DNA from: Clitopilus passeckerianus
Taxonomy: Eukaryota > Basidiomycota > Agaricomycetes > Agaricales > Entolomataceae
Direction: 5' to 3'
NCBI GenBank assembly: GCA_944990035.1
Contig: CALYLX010000150.1
Location: 992,001 to 1,056,000 of the forward strand
DNA length: 64,000 nucleotides
Shown: positions 42,273 through 53,305 of the stretch, one piece after another
How positions within the stretch are numbered: position 1 is the first letter of the stretch
Layout of the letters: each line of letters starts with the position of its first letter
Notes under the pieces: generated by a model
What the model was told of the DNA's origin: nothing
What the model saw: only the letters and a program-made list of their open reading frames with translations
Databases searched by the model: none
Translations under genes and position numbers: made by a program

Positions 42273-43706
42273 TCACTGTCGATGCGAAGCATGGGACCCG
42301 TCCACGCTTGGTGGCAATGGGAAGTTCTTCGTGAGTTCCTCTTCGTCGCCCTCCGTATACACCGAGGTTGCGCTGACGATGCTTGGCTGCATAGAAGCAA
42401 CTCTCAGCCGCTCCTGAACCTCAGCTTCGCTGATATCGGCTCCATCTAGGGCAGCAATCAGCGACTTCAGGGCGCGATCCTGACTCTCCGTCGACGAAGT
42501 GGAGGCGGACGGTGTGTGTGTTGCAGTAGCAAATGGTCGCTTTAGCTCCGGTAGGCCGATATTCTCGTCGGAGAATGGGTCTTGATCGACTTCTCGCTCC
42601 TTGCCCTTGCCTTTGGAAGGCGATGGCGTTACAACAGTAGGAATAATTGGAGTGACGGGAGCGGGAGCAGGAGGGGTGGATGTAATGAGAGGTGAGGGTT
42701 TGGATTGTGAGTTTGACCGCGACCGGGAGACACTACTTCTGGAAGCAGAAGCTCCGAAGAATGGGTTATGCTGTGACGTTCGTCGGCGCTCAAGGATGTT
42801 CTTCTCGGTAAGGATATGTTCTTCGCCCTCCTGCTTGTCGGGTTGGATCTGCTCCGGCTCGAAGTGAAGTACCTCTGCAGATTCCCAGTGGTGGGGGTGA
42901 GAATAGACAGCTTGGGGCGTAGGGATAGCTTGGTTGACAGAGGTCATCGAATCGCCAGATATCGACCGCACATTGACAATTGACGGTTTCTTCTCGATAG
43001 TCTTGTCAGCACCAGCGAGCTCCTGCGCAAGTTGTGGGTGGTATTGAGCAAACATGTTCGAGTCGAATTCGACTGGTTCCTCAGCGGATTTGTGGGTCCA
43101 AGCGGTCCTCACGCTGGGTGATTTCTTGAACATAGTGAGCTTCTCCATGGGAGCGACATTATCCTCCTTGTTTTGATACATCCCTTCCCATTTGTCATCT
43201 CCCTCCTCCAATTTATTCCACGGTTCCAGATGTGAGCGCCGACGGGCGGCGTCGTTTTCTCCATTCCGCTGGCTAGGCCACACACGTCTTGTACGAGCGC
43301 GTGACTTGAGAGAATCGAAGTAGCGCTTGTAGACCAGCACGGCAAGACCAATGAGGCCAATAACGCCGACAGCAGCTCCAACGCAAGCTCCTACAACAGT
43401 GCCCATCGAGATGGAAGAATGGGAAGTAGCAACAGCTGGAGTCGCGGAGGCTGATGCCTCAGCAGTTGACGGCGAAACAGGTGCGAAGGCCTGAGTGCTG
43501 GTAGTGACTATAGCTGCTGAAGGACCGATGTCGGGTGCAGAGAGAGTTTGCCCTCCAGCATTGGGATCGAAGGCAAGAGCCGTTGTCTGTGGACTGCCTG
43601 TCCCAGTTGCAGTGATGACCCCAGCAACTCCGTCTCCAGTCGGTACTGGGTCGTCTGGGTCGACGTCCCGCTTGACATGACGGCGGGGCATGATATGAGA
43701 TACCAT
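42273..43706 (-). CDS. Ser/Pro-rich single-span membrane protein
   Basis: One 477-codon exon. The first 100 residues are rich in Ser, Thr, Ala and Pro, suited to O-mannosylation. A transmembrane helix follows at about 103-128 (VVGACVGAAVGVIGLIGLAVLVYKR written in two parts: VVGACVGAAVGVIG and LIGLAVLVYKR), with positive residues after it (KSRARTRR). This favours an extracellular N-terminus and a cytosolic tail of about 340 residues. The tail is disordered, with acidic, basic and Ser-rich patches and a KGKGKEREVDQDPFSDENIG segment common in fungal cortical proteins. No clear cleaved signal peptide is present; the span itself may direct insertion. The architecture resembles fungal SKG6/Mid2/Axl2-type wall or polarity proteins, but I cannot assign a family. 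Start at 43706; a nearby ATG at codon 6 is also possible. Confidence 0.75.
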   Translation of the reverse strand: MVSHIMPRRHVKRDVDPDDPVPTGDGVAGVITATGTGSPQTTALAFDPNAGGQTLSAPDIGPSAAIVTTSTQAFAPVSPSTAEASASATPAVATSHSSISMGTVVGACVGAAVGVIGLIGLAVLVYKRYFDSLKSRARTRRVWPSQRNGENDAARRRSHLEPWNKLEEGDDKWEGMYQNKEDNVAPMEKLTMFKKSPSVRTAWTHKSAEEPVEFDSNMFAQYHPQLAQELAGADKTIEKKPSIVNVRSISGDSMTSVNQAIPTPQAVYSHPHHWESAEVLHFEPEQIQPDKQEGEEHILTEKNILERRRTSQHNPFFGASASRSSVSRSRSNSQSKPSPLITSTPPAPAPVTPIIPTVVTPSPSKGKGKEREVDQDPFSDENIGLPELKRPFATATHTPSASTSSTESQDRALKSLIAALDGADISEAEVQERLRVASMQPSIVSATSVYTEGDEEELTKNFPLPPSVDGSHASHRQ

Positions 43707-44605
43707 TTCTCGATGGTATGAATCGATAAGTAGTTATAGATAAAGGAGTGGATGTGTTCGAAGGAGTGTACTGCCTTGGGAAAGCCGGCTTGAATCAAAA
43801 TCTGCAGGTACCGCGCCCGGTCAGGAATGATGGTGATGAGGATAAAACAGTGGTGGCACGACGTACAAAAATACGAAAGTCCAAGCCTATGAGCAGTTAT
43901 TTCTGCATCCAAACCTGGTGAATCGAGACAAAGGAACCAGAGCAGCCTCCTCGTCGCCAGAGTACGAGTTGGAAGGGAGGAAGGATGGGAAACAGCGTGA
44001 GAAGGAACGCGATGAATTGATACAGCATCAATGTTGGTGGGCGGGTTGCCTGGTGATCACGTTTCAGCGTGTCAACCACTCTTTCTGCCGTCGTTGCCGT
44101 TGGGGGCTTTTCAAAAGAATAATAACATACAGAAGAGGCGAACAATGAAAGGAATTTGACCATTGCGAGGATCGGAGGCCAAATATACCAGAGCTGACAA
44201 TTTTAGGCTTTTCTCAAGCTCTGAGTTCTTCTCCAGTCATATAGAGTATTACACGCCCGTTCGGTGATAATTGCCCTCCATATATTGCTGGAGTGAGCTC
44301 TAACTGGAACTCGGCACGGAGAGCCGTTCCAGGGAGGAGACGGGTCGACTCAATGGATCCTTCTCCAACTCATCAGAAGTAGCCACTAGTGGAGCTCTGT
44401 CATTCCTGGCAGCTTGCCCATGCAACGTTGCAAGTTCGGCTTCGCGTTATGTTTGCCTCAGTGCCATAGAAGCCGATAGAATACGGGATGAAGGTCTTTA
44501 CTCGATTAGCTTCCGTTTGCTTACATTGGAACTCCACCATATAAAGTGTTTGTCATCACACCCACTTGAATCCTCAAGACCTCACACTCGGAATTCGAAA
44601 GCGAC
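43707..44605. promoter_or_regulatory. divergent intergenic region upstream of membrane protein and SDR genes
   Basis: About 900 bases between divergent starts. It contains only short frames. Both promoters are expected here from the arrangement. Confidence 0.4.
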
Positions 44606-45914
44606 ATGCGAAGCCAATTCACACATATTCTACTCACTGGTGGCACAGGTTGGCATGGGGCGTGTATCTACAACGAATACGCTAATTTGACAATTTATCA
44701 ACTCAGGGTACATTGGAGGGAGCGTGCTCTCGCGCCTGCTTTCTCATTCACAGTCGGATCTCTTCCAGATCACGGTTCTAGTCCGGGATGCAGCAAAGGC
44801 CAGAAGATTCAAGACACTGGGAGTCAAGGCAGTTGTCGGATCCAATGCTGATCATGTTCTCCTCCGCCAATTAGCAGGAGAAGCAGATGTTGTCTTTGCA
44901 TGTGTGAGCAATAATGACACCCAGATGGATTGAATACTCACATTTGTGTTTGTAGGCTGATGCAGACGACCTTGGCGCTGCCCGAGCAATCCTTGAAGGG
45001 TTACATGACCGACATAAGAAAACGGGGGTTGCACCATCTCTAATTCATACTGTGAGCCTGCATCCCGCTCTCCAAAACTATGACCCAATCTAATATGTCA
45101 CTCGTTCCAGTCAGGAACCGGTATGTTGTGAATGACGATCCCCGTCCCAGCCCAAACGGCTTAACCAATGATCTCTTCTTCCAGGCGTCCTAGTCGACGA
45201 TGCCAGAGGCCTTCGCGCTTCCCACAACATTTACTCTGACCTTGATATCCCGAAGATAGAATCTCTTCCCCTCTCTCAACCGCACCGTGAAGTCGACGTT
45301 GCTCTAGTCGAGGCCGACAAGGCGGGATATGTCAAAACATACATCGTTCTCCCCGGTACCATTTATGGAGTTGCAGAAGGTGCCCTCGTGGACTTGGATC
45401 TCCAGAACGCACATTCGCAGCAAGTCCCCACGCTTGTGAGGATCGCCGTAGAACGAGGAGAAGTCGGCTACGTGGGTGCAGGAAAGAATATCTGGCCGCA
45501 TGTCCATATCGACGAAGGTACCTCTTTCTACCATATCATCCACTCGGGGAAACCCAACTGACATTTTTCGATTTTTTCTCAGTCGTCGACCTTTACATCT
45601 CTATCTTCGAACATATCCACTCGCGCAAACCCCTGGCTCACGGACCCCAAGGCTACTATTTCGCCGAGAATGGTGAATACGTGATGCACGACCTTGCCAA
45701 AGCCACCGCTGTTGCGCTCTATTCGAAGGGGAAGGTCAAAAGTAAGACTCCAACAAAGTTTAGCGATGACGAGATGGATAGGTATTTTCCCGGAGGAACC
45801 ATGTTCGGTACTAATTCAAGATGTAAAGCGGAAAGAAGTCGGTCGATCGGATGGCGTCCAAGAAAGGGGACGAATGACTTGTTCGCCAGCGTCAAGGCAG
45901 AGATACCTACGTAA
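44606..45914 (+). CDS. Atypical/extended SDR NAD(P)-binding protein
   Basis: Exon 1 encodes MRSQFTHILLTGGT and splices to GYIGGSVLSRLLSHSQ, restoring the TGGTGYIGG nucleotide-binding motif of extended or NmrA-type SDRs. Next come FQITVLVRDAAKARRFKTLG (the second strand with the Arg that often selects NADPH), VVGSNADHVLLRQLAGEADV, then PSLIHTSGTGVLVDDARG. YVKTYIVLPGTIYGVAEGAL, VGYVGAGKNIWPHVHIDEVV and DLYISIFEHI follow, matching the epimerase-like substrate-side region. The canonical Tyr-x-x-x-Lys is not evident at the usual place, as in atypical members that bind NAD(P) and sense or reduce small carbonyls. Several introns of about 60 bases were joined by eye. It ends at VKAEIPT. Substrate unknown. 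Confidence 0.83.
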
Positions 45915-46575
45915 ATCTGGCAATGGACTTTACGTACTTTGAATCTCTTCTATTTCTTCTGAAGCTCTGATAGAGATCTCTGCATACTTTCACTGTCTCT
46001 TGGATTTTAATCAATTCTTGCCTAGACTTTCCAGATGCTTTTGTTACTCTCCTTTATAATGCTTATTCTACGTCCATCCATTACTCGAGTTCTTATTCTC
46101 CCTATGTATACTGCTTTAGATACCACCCACAATGGATTTTTCCAGAGTCAGATCCTGTCAACCGCGTCGATCACCCTCGGATCCAATTCACCCAGCAACG
46201 AATGTCCAGAGTAGCAACCTCTGATATCCGATGATGCGCAGAGTCACATACCGTTGCTATCAGTTGCGCTAAGGTCCTAAAGACCACACGGTGGGTGGAG
46301 AGCTCTGTGAATGTTTTTTTCTCCTGGAGCCCTGCAATCGTCTGGACCTTGGCTCGGATGTCGGAACGATATAATCAGGCGACACATAATCTTGGGAGTG
46401 AATTCTGGCGTTCCTCCTCTCCCCTTCCCTCTCCCAGCCCTTGGCTATCTTATTTCGATCCCCCTTACAGGGGACGGTCCACATTCGTTTTCCTAGCAAG
46501 GCCATCCGCACCTGCGATACACTCTTTACCGGCTTGCCTGCACTCCTTTCACAACCAGGGGGTTGCTCGTTTCAC
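45915..46575. other. intergenic region upstream of SH3 membrane protein
   Basis: 660 bases between two rightward genes. A frame without ATG runs into the next gene in phase, but the first ATG is at 46576. Otherwise empty. Confidence 0.45.
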
Positions 46576-47579
46576 ATGCCTATCTTACACTCTCGTCAAG
46601 ATGATTCAAATACCACGAAAGACTCAACTTATATCATTGTTTTCACGATCCTCGGAGTCTTAGTGTTTGGGGCTTTCACGGCGCTATTTGTCAAGTTTGT
46701 GGCGAGACGAGTAGTGAGTTCCCGACAAGCCCACCGACGGGGCGGAACGTTCGTACTCGTCAATGGGGCAACGAGGATACAGACTCGCGATACGGTTCAT
46801 GGCTTTGGCGCTGAGAAGACGCGAATGGAGTACGCTGAGGTGTTTACTTGCTTATACACAACAAAGCTGATTGCGAATGTGCCCTCAGAAAGGAGCTCAT
46901 ACAAGCCAACGCCTACTCACGGGATGTCAGCAAAGATGAGCCTGCCATCTTCCTGAGAGATGTCACCCCCGCGCCTTCCCATGCGTCTCTGGTCCCAGCT
47001 GCCGACCTCCTTGATGGGCTGCCAACGTTGAGCGGTGGACACAGCAGAAGCGGCTCACCGCATTCCAGCCAAAGTCCATTCCGGTTCGCCCTTAGAACTG
47101 CTAGCGCCTTCAGCAGAGACATTCCCAGCAGAGCCTCAAGATCCAGCGTCGGTGAATCGAGCTATAGAACAGCGAATAGCAGGTTTTCCAGAGCGTCTAT
47201 GACGCCATCAGCCACTGAATTTGGCGCGGCGCTAACTGTGCAGCAAATTTTCGATCCCATGCTTCCAGACGAGCTCGCCATTACCCAGGTCGGGGAGAGA
47301 CTGAACCTGGTGGAATCGTTTGATGATGGATGGGCTCTGGTCGCCCGCCAACCTATCAGAGAGGGTCAAGGAACGTTTGGTTCCGCAGCTTCCGCGGTGA
47401 AGGCTTTGTTTTCGCCTTCGGGAAGAAGCAACGACAACCCTCAAGAGAGGGAAGACACGGAGCTCGGAGAAAACATCGGCTTTATCCCTTCTTGGTGCTT
47501 CTCCAAAGAGGCACCTGGTTTGAAACCACAGCGACCCATGAGGAGCTCAAGTTTACCTTCTTCTGCCATACAGTTATGA
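46576..47579 (+). CDS. Single-span membrane protein with C-terminal SH3 domain, Fus1-like
   Basis: A short N-terminus (MPILHSRQDDSNTTKD) precedes a transmembrane helix at about residues 17-38 (STYIIVFTILGVLVFGAFTA), then RRVVSSRQAHRRGG, placing the long tail in the cytosol. An intron near 46840-46892 joins MEYAE to ELIQANAYSRD. After a Ser/Arg-rich linker, the C-terminal region carries an SH3 fold: DPMLPDELAITQVGERLNLV, ESFDDGWALVARQP and, after an insertion, ENIGFIPSWCF (the ALYDF-like start, the DDGW loop and the G-x-x-P-x-x-x/F end). This order of a short external part, one span and a C-terminal SH3 is that of yeast Fus1, a cell-fusion protein in mating. Basidiomycete equivalents are poorly described, so the functional link is tentative. 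The exact intron acceptor is uncertain by a few bases. Confidence 0.72.
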
Positions 47580-48159
47580 GTTACAGCCTGTTCTCTGATT
47601 CCTGGTTAGGATAACCTTTTACCGTGTATTTTTATTCCGCAGATATTATTGCGTTTCGGGATGTTCCTTGAGAGCCTCGTGCTGGTCTCGAGTAGTGTAC
47701 TAGTTCTCTCATTCTTATGTAACTTTTAGGAGTACCTGGCGTACCGGTTCGAAAATTATACCCCTGAGTTGACCATACCCTCTCGAGTATGACAAAATTT
47801 AGCAGAGACCAGCATTCGTTCCATAAAGAGGAGACTGGAAGAGACTCAGGTTTGGGTTTTCAGTCGCTGCACTCCGATCAAGCGGTCAATAGCCCATTCC
47901 AAACAACACGTCAACAAACCTTTCCAATCCTGTCAGTGTCATCGTTTGTCGCCGGTGCTGGCTGAACCCTGTCAACGAATCTCTGGCTTTGTGGATGCTG
48001 AGCCGTGTTGGCAGAAGAAGTTTGCTACCTCTTCTGCAGTTGGAAGCTAATGATCTTCGGAGGCGGATCATAGTTCGCTATTTCTCGCGGACCCGACAAT
48101 TGCTGGACAATCCAGTAGGTACAACCTCTTTCACTTTCATCCAGTGACGGGAAGCCTGA
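47580..48159. other. intergenic region and unresolved 5' part of the two-repeat gene
   Basis: An open plus-strand stretch at about 47895-48115 reads NPVNESLALWMLSRVGRRSL followed by LPLLQLEANDLRRRIIVRYF. It ends at a possible donor (gtaggt), so it may be an upstream exon of the following gene. No convincing start codon was found for it, and the connection stays open. Confidence 0.35.
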
Positions 48160-50037
48160 CAAGCTCGGCGAAAGCAATCGAGAACGCACGTTATAGGCCA
48201 TCAACCTCCTACCGTCTACTCACGCGCGTTGGGTCTCTTACAGTGTGCTACTCTGACCACACTGGATCCAGAAAAGGTGCAGACTACGGACTATATCGAC
48301 CTCTCGAATACTTCCCAGTTCTATATTGGGTTTTCAAGCAACGAAGGCACTCCTGTACCCATTCAGCACCACCACAAGCCACTCTATCGCTTTCCCGATA
48401 AATGTCGGGGCTTTCTCTACTTTCATCGAGAACCTGGACAGCCCTTAATCAGCGCTTCCATCCGATTTCGCCTTGCAGAGGGTCCAACAATTGCAGATTT
48501 TCAGGCTGGCAAAGACTTAACTTACCAAAAAGGTCACTATACCCGCATATGGACCATGAATATCCTCGCCTCCTTCTTAACTCATGCATTGTTCCTGTCA
48601 CAATTACTCGCGGACGGACTCATCTCTGAACAGGACGTTCGGTTTTGCAAGAACCTCATCCATAATAGTGATATTCAACGGGCGAATAATGCTTTATCCC
48701 AAAACCCTGTTCTTTCCTCGATGACGGACCCGTTTGAACTCGATTTGAGTGACATACACCTCCAGGTATATGTCTGCGACAACGACAAGGAAGCGCTCTT
48801 TACCATAAAACGACGCTCGCCCATGATTACTCCTCAACTGAAGGAGACCGGCTACACAGGTACGTGTCCTAGCTTGCCACTTACACAGAGGAATCTGAAG
48901 ACAATTATTGTTTTAGGCAAGTGCTTAGTTCGCTTCGAGCCAGCCACTTTCCGGAGGACACACACAGGATCAATCAAATGCCACGTCCGTGTGCTGGACA
49001 TCATCTCGCCAGTTGCACAAACCGGCGCTCCAACCAGTGTATCGTTTCCCAAAAAGAACTCCCTCCTTTCACACGATGGAGAGCATCTTTCTTGGCGAGT
49101 ACTCCCGAACCAAAAAGGAGTCCTGTCGGAGCGTAAATTCGAAAGAACTCCAATCATAACATCCTTGTCTACGCTGGACATGTCTCGCGTCAGGCCAGCT
49201 GATATTCGAGATTTGAGCGGTTACAGGCGCTCTCGAATAAATACTTCCAACGGAACTTGTTCTTTCACATATTCTGGCATTCAAGCATTCCCCCCAAATA
49301 GTGTCGGGTTCTTCTACTACTATCGCAACCCACAGCTACCTCCTATATCTGGCGAAATACGCTTTCGGCTGGCTAAAGATTCCGAGTCGTCCCAGAAAGC
49401 CATGCTTAGTGGCAAAGACCTTGTCGACCGTGATGGGTCGACTCCATGGGCTTTAACCCTCCTATCCTTGGTGCAATATTCCACATTCCAACCCTTGCTG
49501 ACACAGCTTCTGGAAGAGGGCCTCCTATCTCCTGAGGATATCCATCTAACCAAGCAACTTCTGCAAAGGTCCCCTTTTTCAGGTGGATGCTACAAATCGA
49601 CTGTGCGGATTTTTGATACCAATCAACCGTTTCTTCTCGACTACTCCCGAAGTGTACGCCGAACCATTCACTTCGTACGCACGAATCCACCCATGATCCA
49701 TACTGCTCGGAACACATCCATCACGGGAAACTTTCGACAGAGTAGTCCTGAAGATAAACCCTTCACAGGTACGTGCATTTTAATCGGGGTATAACCTCCT
49801 TGCTCACAATGCTTGCTTCTCCCGTCAGGCAAATGCCTAGTACAGTTAGAAGAGGCACCACAACGTGGCAAATTGGGACAGAAAAAGTTCTTTCTTCGCG
49901 TTGTGAAAATTGTAGAGCCGTTTAGATGCTTGGTTCCAAACTACAGTGAATCCTTTGCCATGCCCAGAGAAGGCGCCTTTTTATACAAGAAAGGCAAACC
50001 CATAACTATCGGAATCTTCGATCCTCCAATATTCTAG
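48160..50037 (+). CDS. Protein of two tandem copies of an unrecognised domain
   Basis: The frame is open from 48160, but no ATG start is evident, so the 5' end is incomplete and an upstream exon is likely. The product consists of two related units of roughly 270 residues. Unit 1 contains GFLYFHREPGQPLISASIRF with RLAEG, then AGKDLTYQKG, FLTHALFLSQLLADGLISEQ, SPMIT and TGKCLVRFEPATF. Unit 2 contains GFFYYYRNPQLPPISGEIRF with RLAKD, SGKDLVDRDG, FQPLLTQLLEEGLLSPEDIH, NPPMIH and TGKCLVQLEEAPQ. Introns at 48860-48916 and 49769-49828 interrupt the same glycine codon of TGKCLV in both units. I do not recognise the domain. No signal peptide or membrane span is seen. It ends IGIFDPPIF and lies 170 bases before the F-box gene, which suggests (weakly) a lineage-specific F-box-type accessory region. 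Confidence 0.75.
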
Positions 50038-50205
50038 TTCATCTCATAATGTATTATATATCTACATTGAGGATCCTTACGAGCACGCCGGCTCTCCGGT
50101 CCGGTAGCTGACAGAGTGCATTGTTGGCAAAGTCCTTCGACCCAAACAAACCTCCCTTGAACGAGCATCTGGCCGCGACCTCGATGGGCAAGGCCTCCTA
50201 CCCTC

Positions 50206-51717
50206 ATGTCTATGCAGGACTTGCTGGCTCAGTCTTCGAGTCACATCAGTCACTTGAAGGAAAGAAAGGCTGCCCTTTTGGAAGAAGTTCAAAAGGTTGA
50301 AGAAGAACTCGCACTCTGTTCAGCCAGACATGCCAAGCTTCTCAATTCAACCACGCCAGTAGCGAAGCTGCCAAATGAACTACTCTCAAGTATATTCTAC
50401 GCATTCAAAGGCGCTTGGATTTCTACGAAATCGAACTCACAATTAGCCTCCGAAGTTGTGTTCTCGCAAGTTTCCTCACATTGGCGGAAAGTCGCTTTCA
50501 GTACGCATTTGCTGTGGAATACGATGAATATCATAGTGGCATCACAGTCCACAAGGCGAAACAGGGAACTGAACAGATTGAATGCGTATCTTGCGCGCTC
50601 TGGGGACTGTCCCCTCATCATATCCATTGGGATGTTGGATCCTACCGCGCTTCAGCACTTCATTCGAGCCATTACCCCTCATGCGCTGCGTTGGCATCAC
50701 ATTTCGATCTCCCTCCCTCCACTTCAAGAAGCGAACCGCAACGCTTTACTGGATTCCATACAATCCCTATCCACACCAGTTTTGGAGCATCTCTCCATTT
50801 TTATCGGCCCTTCTATAGAAACAGATTCACCCCGAACATTCTATCCCGAATCCTGTCCACGCATTCTTACACAAGGTGCTCCTGCACTCTCCTTCCTTCG
50901 GCTAAGCGGGATGGCGTTTGGGCATCTTCTTCCCCCGTTTAGCGGCGTGGAGACACTCCATATCGACGCCCTGCCCAAGAACATCTTAACCCAGGCCCAG
51001 TTCCAGTCAACATTAGCTGCTCTGCCATGCATTAAGAATCTATCGATCAGCGGTGTTAGCGTGCAGCTGTTGCGAGACCCCTTCCAATTCCCAAGCCCAA
51101 CCACTCTGCCCACACTCGTCTCCTTACGCGTGCGAGGACGGGCGACATCATGTCAGCGTCTAATGTCGTTCATGACTTTACCGAACCTGGAATCTCTCAC
51201 ATTGCAAGAGATGGACTCATTTGACTCCGTTGAGCTTCCTACGGTCAAATCCTTAACTTTACTCTCTTGCTATTTCGACGATACCGAGATATTGAACCTG
51301 GTTCAAACAATGCCAGGAGTCACTTCTATCACAGTCGATGGGGACACCCGAGTACTTTACAGCATTCTCAAGCAAGTGGATCCAGACGGTTTTGATCGTG
51401 CCGTATACGACGGCGCACCATACATGACACTTGAACAACCTGCATGGCCCAAACTCGAAATCTTTCACCAACGGGAACTCGAAATGCGGGATGCGCTGGA
51501 GTTTTGCATCATGGTGCTCCGCCGGCAAGCTAGCAAGCTGCCCCTGGGCACACTTGCTCTAGACCGCCGAAGTCGGACGGTTCTACGTGCGAAACCGGAT
51601 TATTGGGATGTAGTCAAAGACGCGGTACCTCTTGTCAATTGGGATGAGATGCCACAATGGCCACCTGGTTTAACTTATCAGGACCCCGATGATGAACAGT
51701 TTGCATACGAAGAGTAG
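50206..51717 (+). CDS. F-box/leucine-rich-repeat-like protein
   Basis: A single 503-codon exon. It begins with a coiled coil (HISHLKERKAALLEEVQKVEEELALC) and then the F-box: AKLPNELLSSIFYAFKG and VVFSQVSSHWRKVAFSTHLLW, the LPxELLxxIF ... VCxxWRxxAxSTPxLW pattern typical of mushroom genomes. The rest has irregular leucine-rich units: TPVLEHLSIFIG, APALSFLRLSGMAFG, VETLHIDALPK, LPCIKNLSISGVSV, LPTLVSLRVRG, LPNLESLTLQEMD and LPTVKSLTLLSC. F-box proteins recruit substrates to SCF ubiquitin ligases. Agaricomycetes carry very large expansions of this type, so the substrate cannot be guessed. The chosen ATG gives MSMQDLLAQ; no upstream in-frame ATG was seen. Confidence 0.88.
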   Translation: MSMQDLLAQSSSHISHLKERKAALLEEVQKVEEELALCSARHAKLLNSTTPVAKLPNELLSSIFYAFKGAWISTKSNSQLASEVVFSQVSSHWRKVAFSTHLLWNTMNIIVASQSTRRNRELNRLNAYLARSGDCPLIISIGMLDPTALQHFIRAITPHALRWHHISISLPPLQEANRNALLDSIQSLSTPVLEHLSIFIGPSIETDSPRTFYPESCPRILTQGAPALSFLRLSGMAFGHLLPPFSGVETLHIDALPKNILTQAQFQSTLAALPCIKNLSISGVSVQLLRDPFQFPSPTTLPTLVSLRVRGRATSCQRLMSFMTLPNLESLTLQEMDSFDSVELPTVKSLTLLSCYFDDTEILNLVQTMPGVTSITVDGDTRVLYSILKQVDPDGFDRAVYDGAPYMTLEQPAWPKLEIFHQRELEMRDALEFCIMVLRRQASKLPLGTLALDRRSRTVLRAKPDYWDVVKDAVPLVNWDEMPQWPPGLTYQDPDDEQFAYEE

Positions 51718-51968
51718 AGGTACTTTACGTGTTTATACCTATTTACGTTCTCTGGACCCTCTGTTACTTCTACATATCCATAGAGAACTCCATTTTTGTG
51801 GTCATAGAATACATTCCATTCCGTACGATAAAAACAGCATTTCACATACTAGTAGTAAGGAGCCGCACCACAGATAGTATTTTCCAGCCACTGTGAAACG
51901 AGGCCACACGAGTTACTAATGAGATACTGCCTGACCAAGACAGTAGACACACCACGCGGATAAATCCC

Positions 51969-53305
51969 CTAATCCTTTAGATCTACAATCACGGCTTGGA
52001 ATCCGGGACCACCACAGGGCACCCTTCGTTTGTCATCTGGGTCTATTGCTCCGGATATAATTCTCCAACTATGTCGACCCAGCGGAGAATTGGCAGCATT
52101 TACAAAGACAGTGCTTTCTGCTATTTCCGACCATGAGGTATCCATAGCCGAGCTGGCTGAATCATCTTGCGAGGCAGAGGGTGCTCCTATGCCCTTTCTA
52201 GCCGCTTCAGCTTCTCCCTCGGACTCGTCAGAGTCGTCATCATTGTCATTCTGTACGGTGGGGGGGTGGTACTGCCCTTTGTCATCATGAATCCACCGAT
52301 GAATGTGACCACCGTGTGCTTCGTGAATATGTCCAGCCAGGTGTAATCTTGGGCGCATCTCCGCCAATCGCCTACGCAGTGGCCTGCATCCGGTCAAAAT
52401 GCCTTGATTCGTACGGTCGAATATTTCGCGTGCAGGTCCATGAGTAATCCTACGGTCAAATGACAGGTTCATGAGTAATAGAGTGTCTTAAGCAGCGATA
52501 CCACCGTACAAAATATCCACATCCGGAATTTTTGAGATGATTTCTGTGGGAGGGTTGGTCATGATTGATTACGAGGCGGTAAGGTTACCTTCGGCCTCGG
52601 GTTCGCGATAGTTGAATGCCCAGTCGCAGAAAAAGGGGGACCACTCAGCAAGGTGTCAGTAAACATGCCTTGTGGGGAGCGCATGTCATACAGGTGACCC
52701 ATGGACCGTCCATGACCTTCCACCAGGCTTTGTCTGGAAAGTATGCTGTGTGTCTTCTAGATACATGATGCCTGCCTGTTTGGCTCGCTCCCCGGTCATG
52801 AGGTCAATTATTTTGTCATATGGCTAGCCCAAGAAAATGGATTAGTGAGCCTATTCTCGACCAAAACAGGTGTCCATGCTGTTGCCGCTCACCTGTTCAA
52901 AATCATGCCAGCCTTCCCAGTTTTCGGCATACCATTCACGATCGAGTGTCAGATCGTGGTTGCCTGCAATGACGCTAGCCTCACAGATCCGTTCATTCCC
53001 AGTGACGAGTTCAGAACAAGAGTTTCGTACATTTTAATTTTGTGCGGAAGTGAATAGAGCCATTCCATCGTTTTCTCAAATTCTTCGAGGGTGCCTTCAT
53101 TTGTGAGATCACCGCCATGTAGCAGCACGTCGCCGTCAGGTACAGGAAAGTTCTTGGTATGAGTATCACTGATACAGACAAAACGTGTCCAGTCGTCAGA
53201 TGGAGGTGGGCTCAGAGTTTCTGGGTCATATTCGAGATGAACAACAGCAGACGGTGAAGTCAAGCTCTGAGGACGGATGTCAAACGTATATTTCTGGCCC
53301 TTCAT
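51969..53305 (-). CDS. Calcineurin-like metallophosphoesterase, MPPED1/2-type
   Basis: A split gene with the full set of metal-binding motifs of the class III metallophosphodiesterases. These are FVCISDTHT (D-x-H), VLLHGGDLTNEGTLEEFEK (GD), IAGNHDLTLDREWY (GNHD), DILLTHGPA (H) and LHLAGHIHEAHG (GHxH). Between them lie LEDTQHTFQTKPGGRSWTVY and GSPWSPFFCDWAFN, which place it near the MPPED1/MPPED2 group. The tail carries a long acidic, Ser-rich insertion (NDNDDDSDESEGEAEAARKG) before a final beta segment ending FQAVIVDLKD. The enzyme would hydrolyse phosphodiester or phosphomonoester bonds with a dinuclear metal centre; the natural substrate is unknown for this group. The N-terminus MKGQKYTFDIRPQSL has neither a signal peptide nor a membrane anchor, so it is probably cytosolic. 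Confidence 0.88.

Noticed and set aside
41723..42400. 225-codon minus-strand open frame
   Set aside because: It overlaps the end of the membrane protein gene and its 3' flank in another frame, and its composition looks random.
47886..48071. small minus-strand frame beside the two-repeat gene
   Set aside because: Only 61 codons and opposite to a longer plus-strand frame that seems to join the downstream gene.
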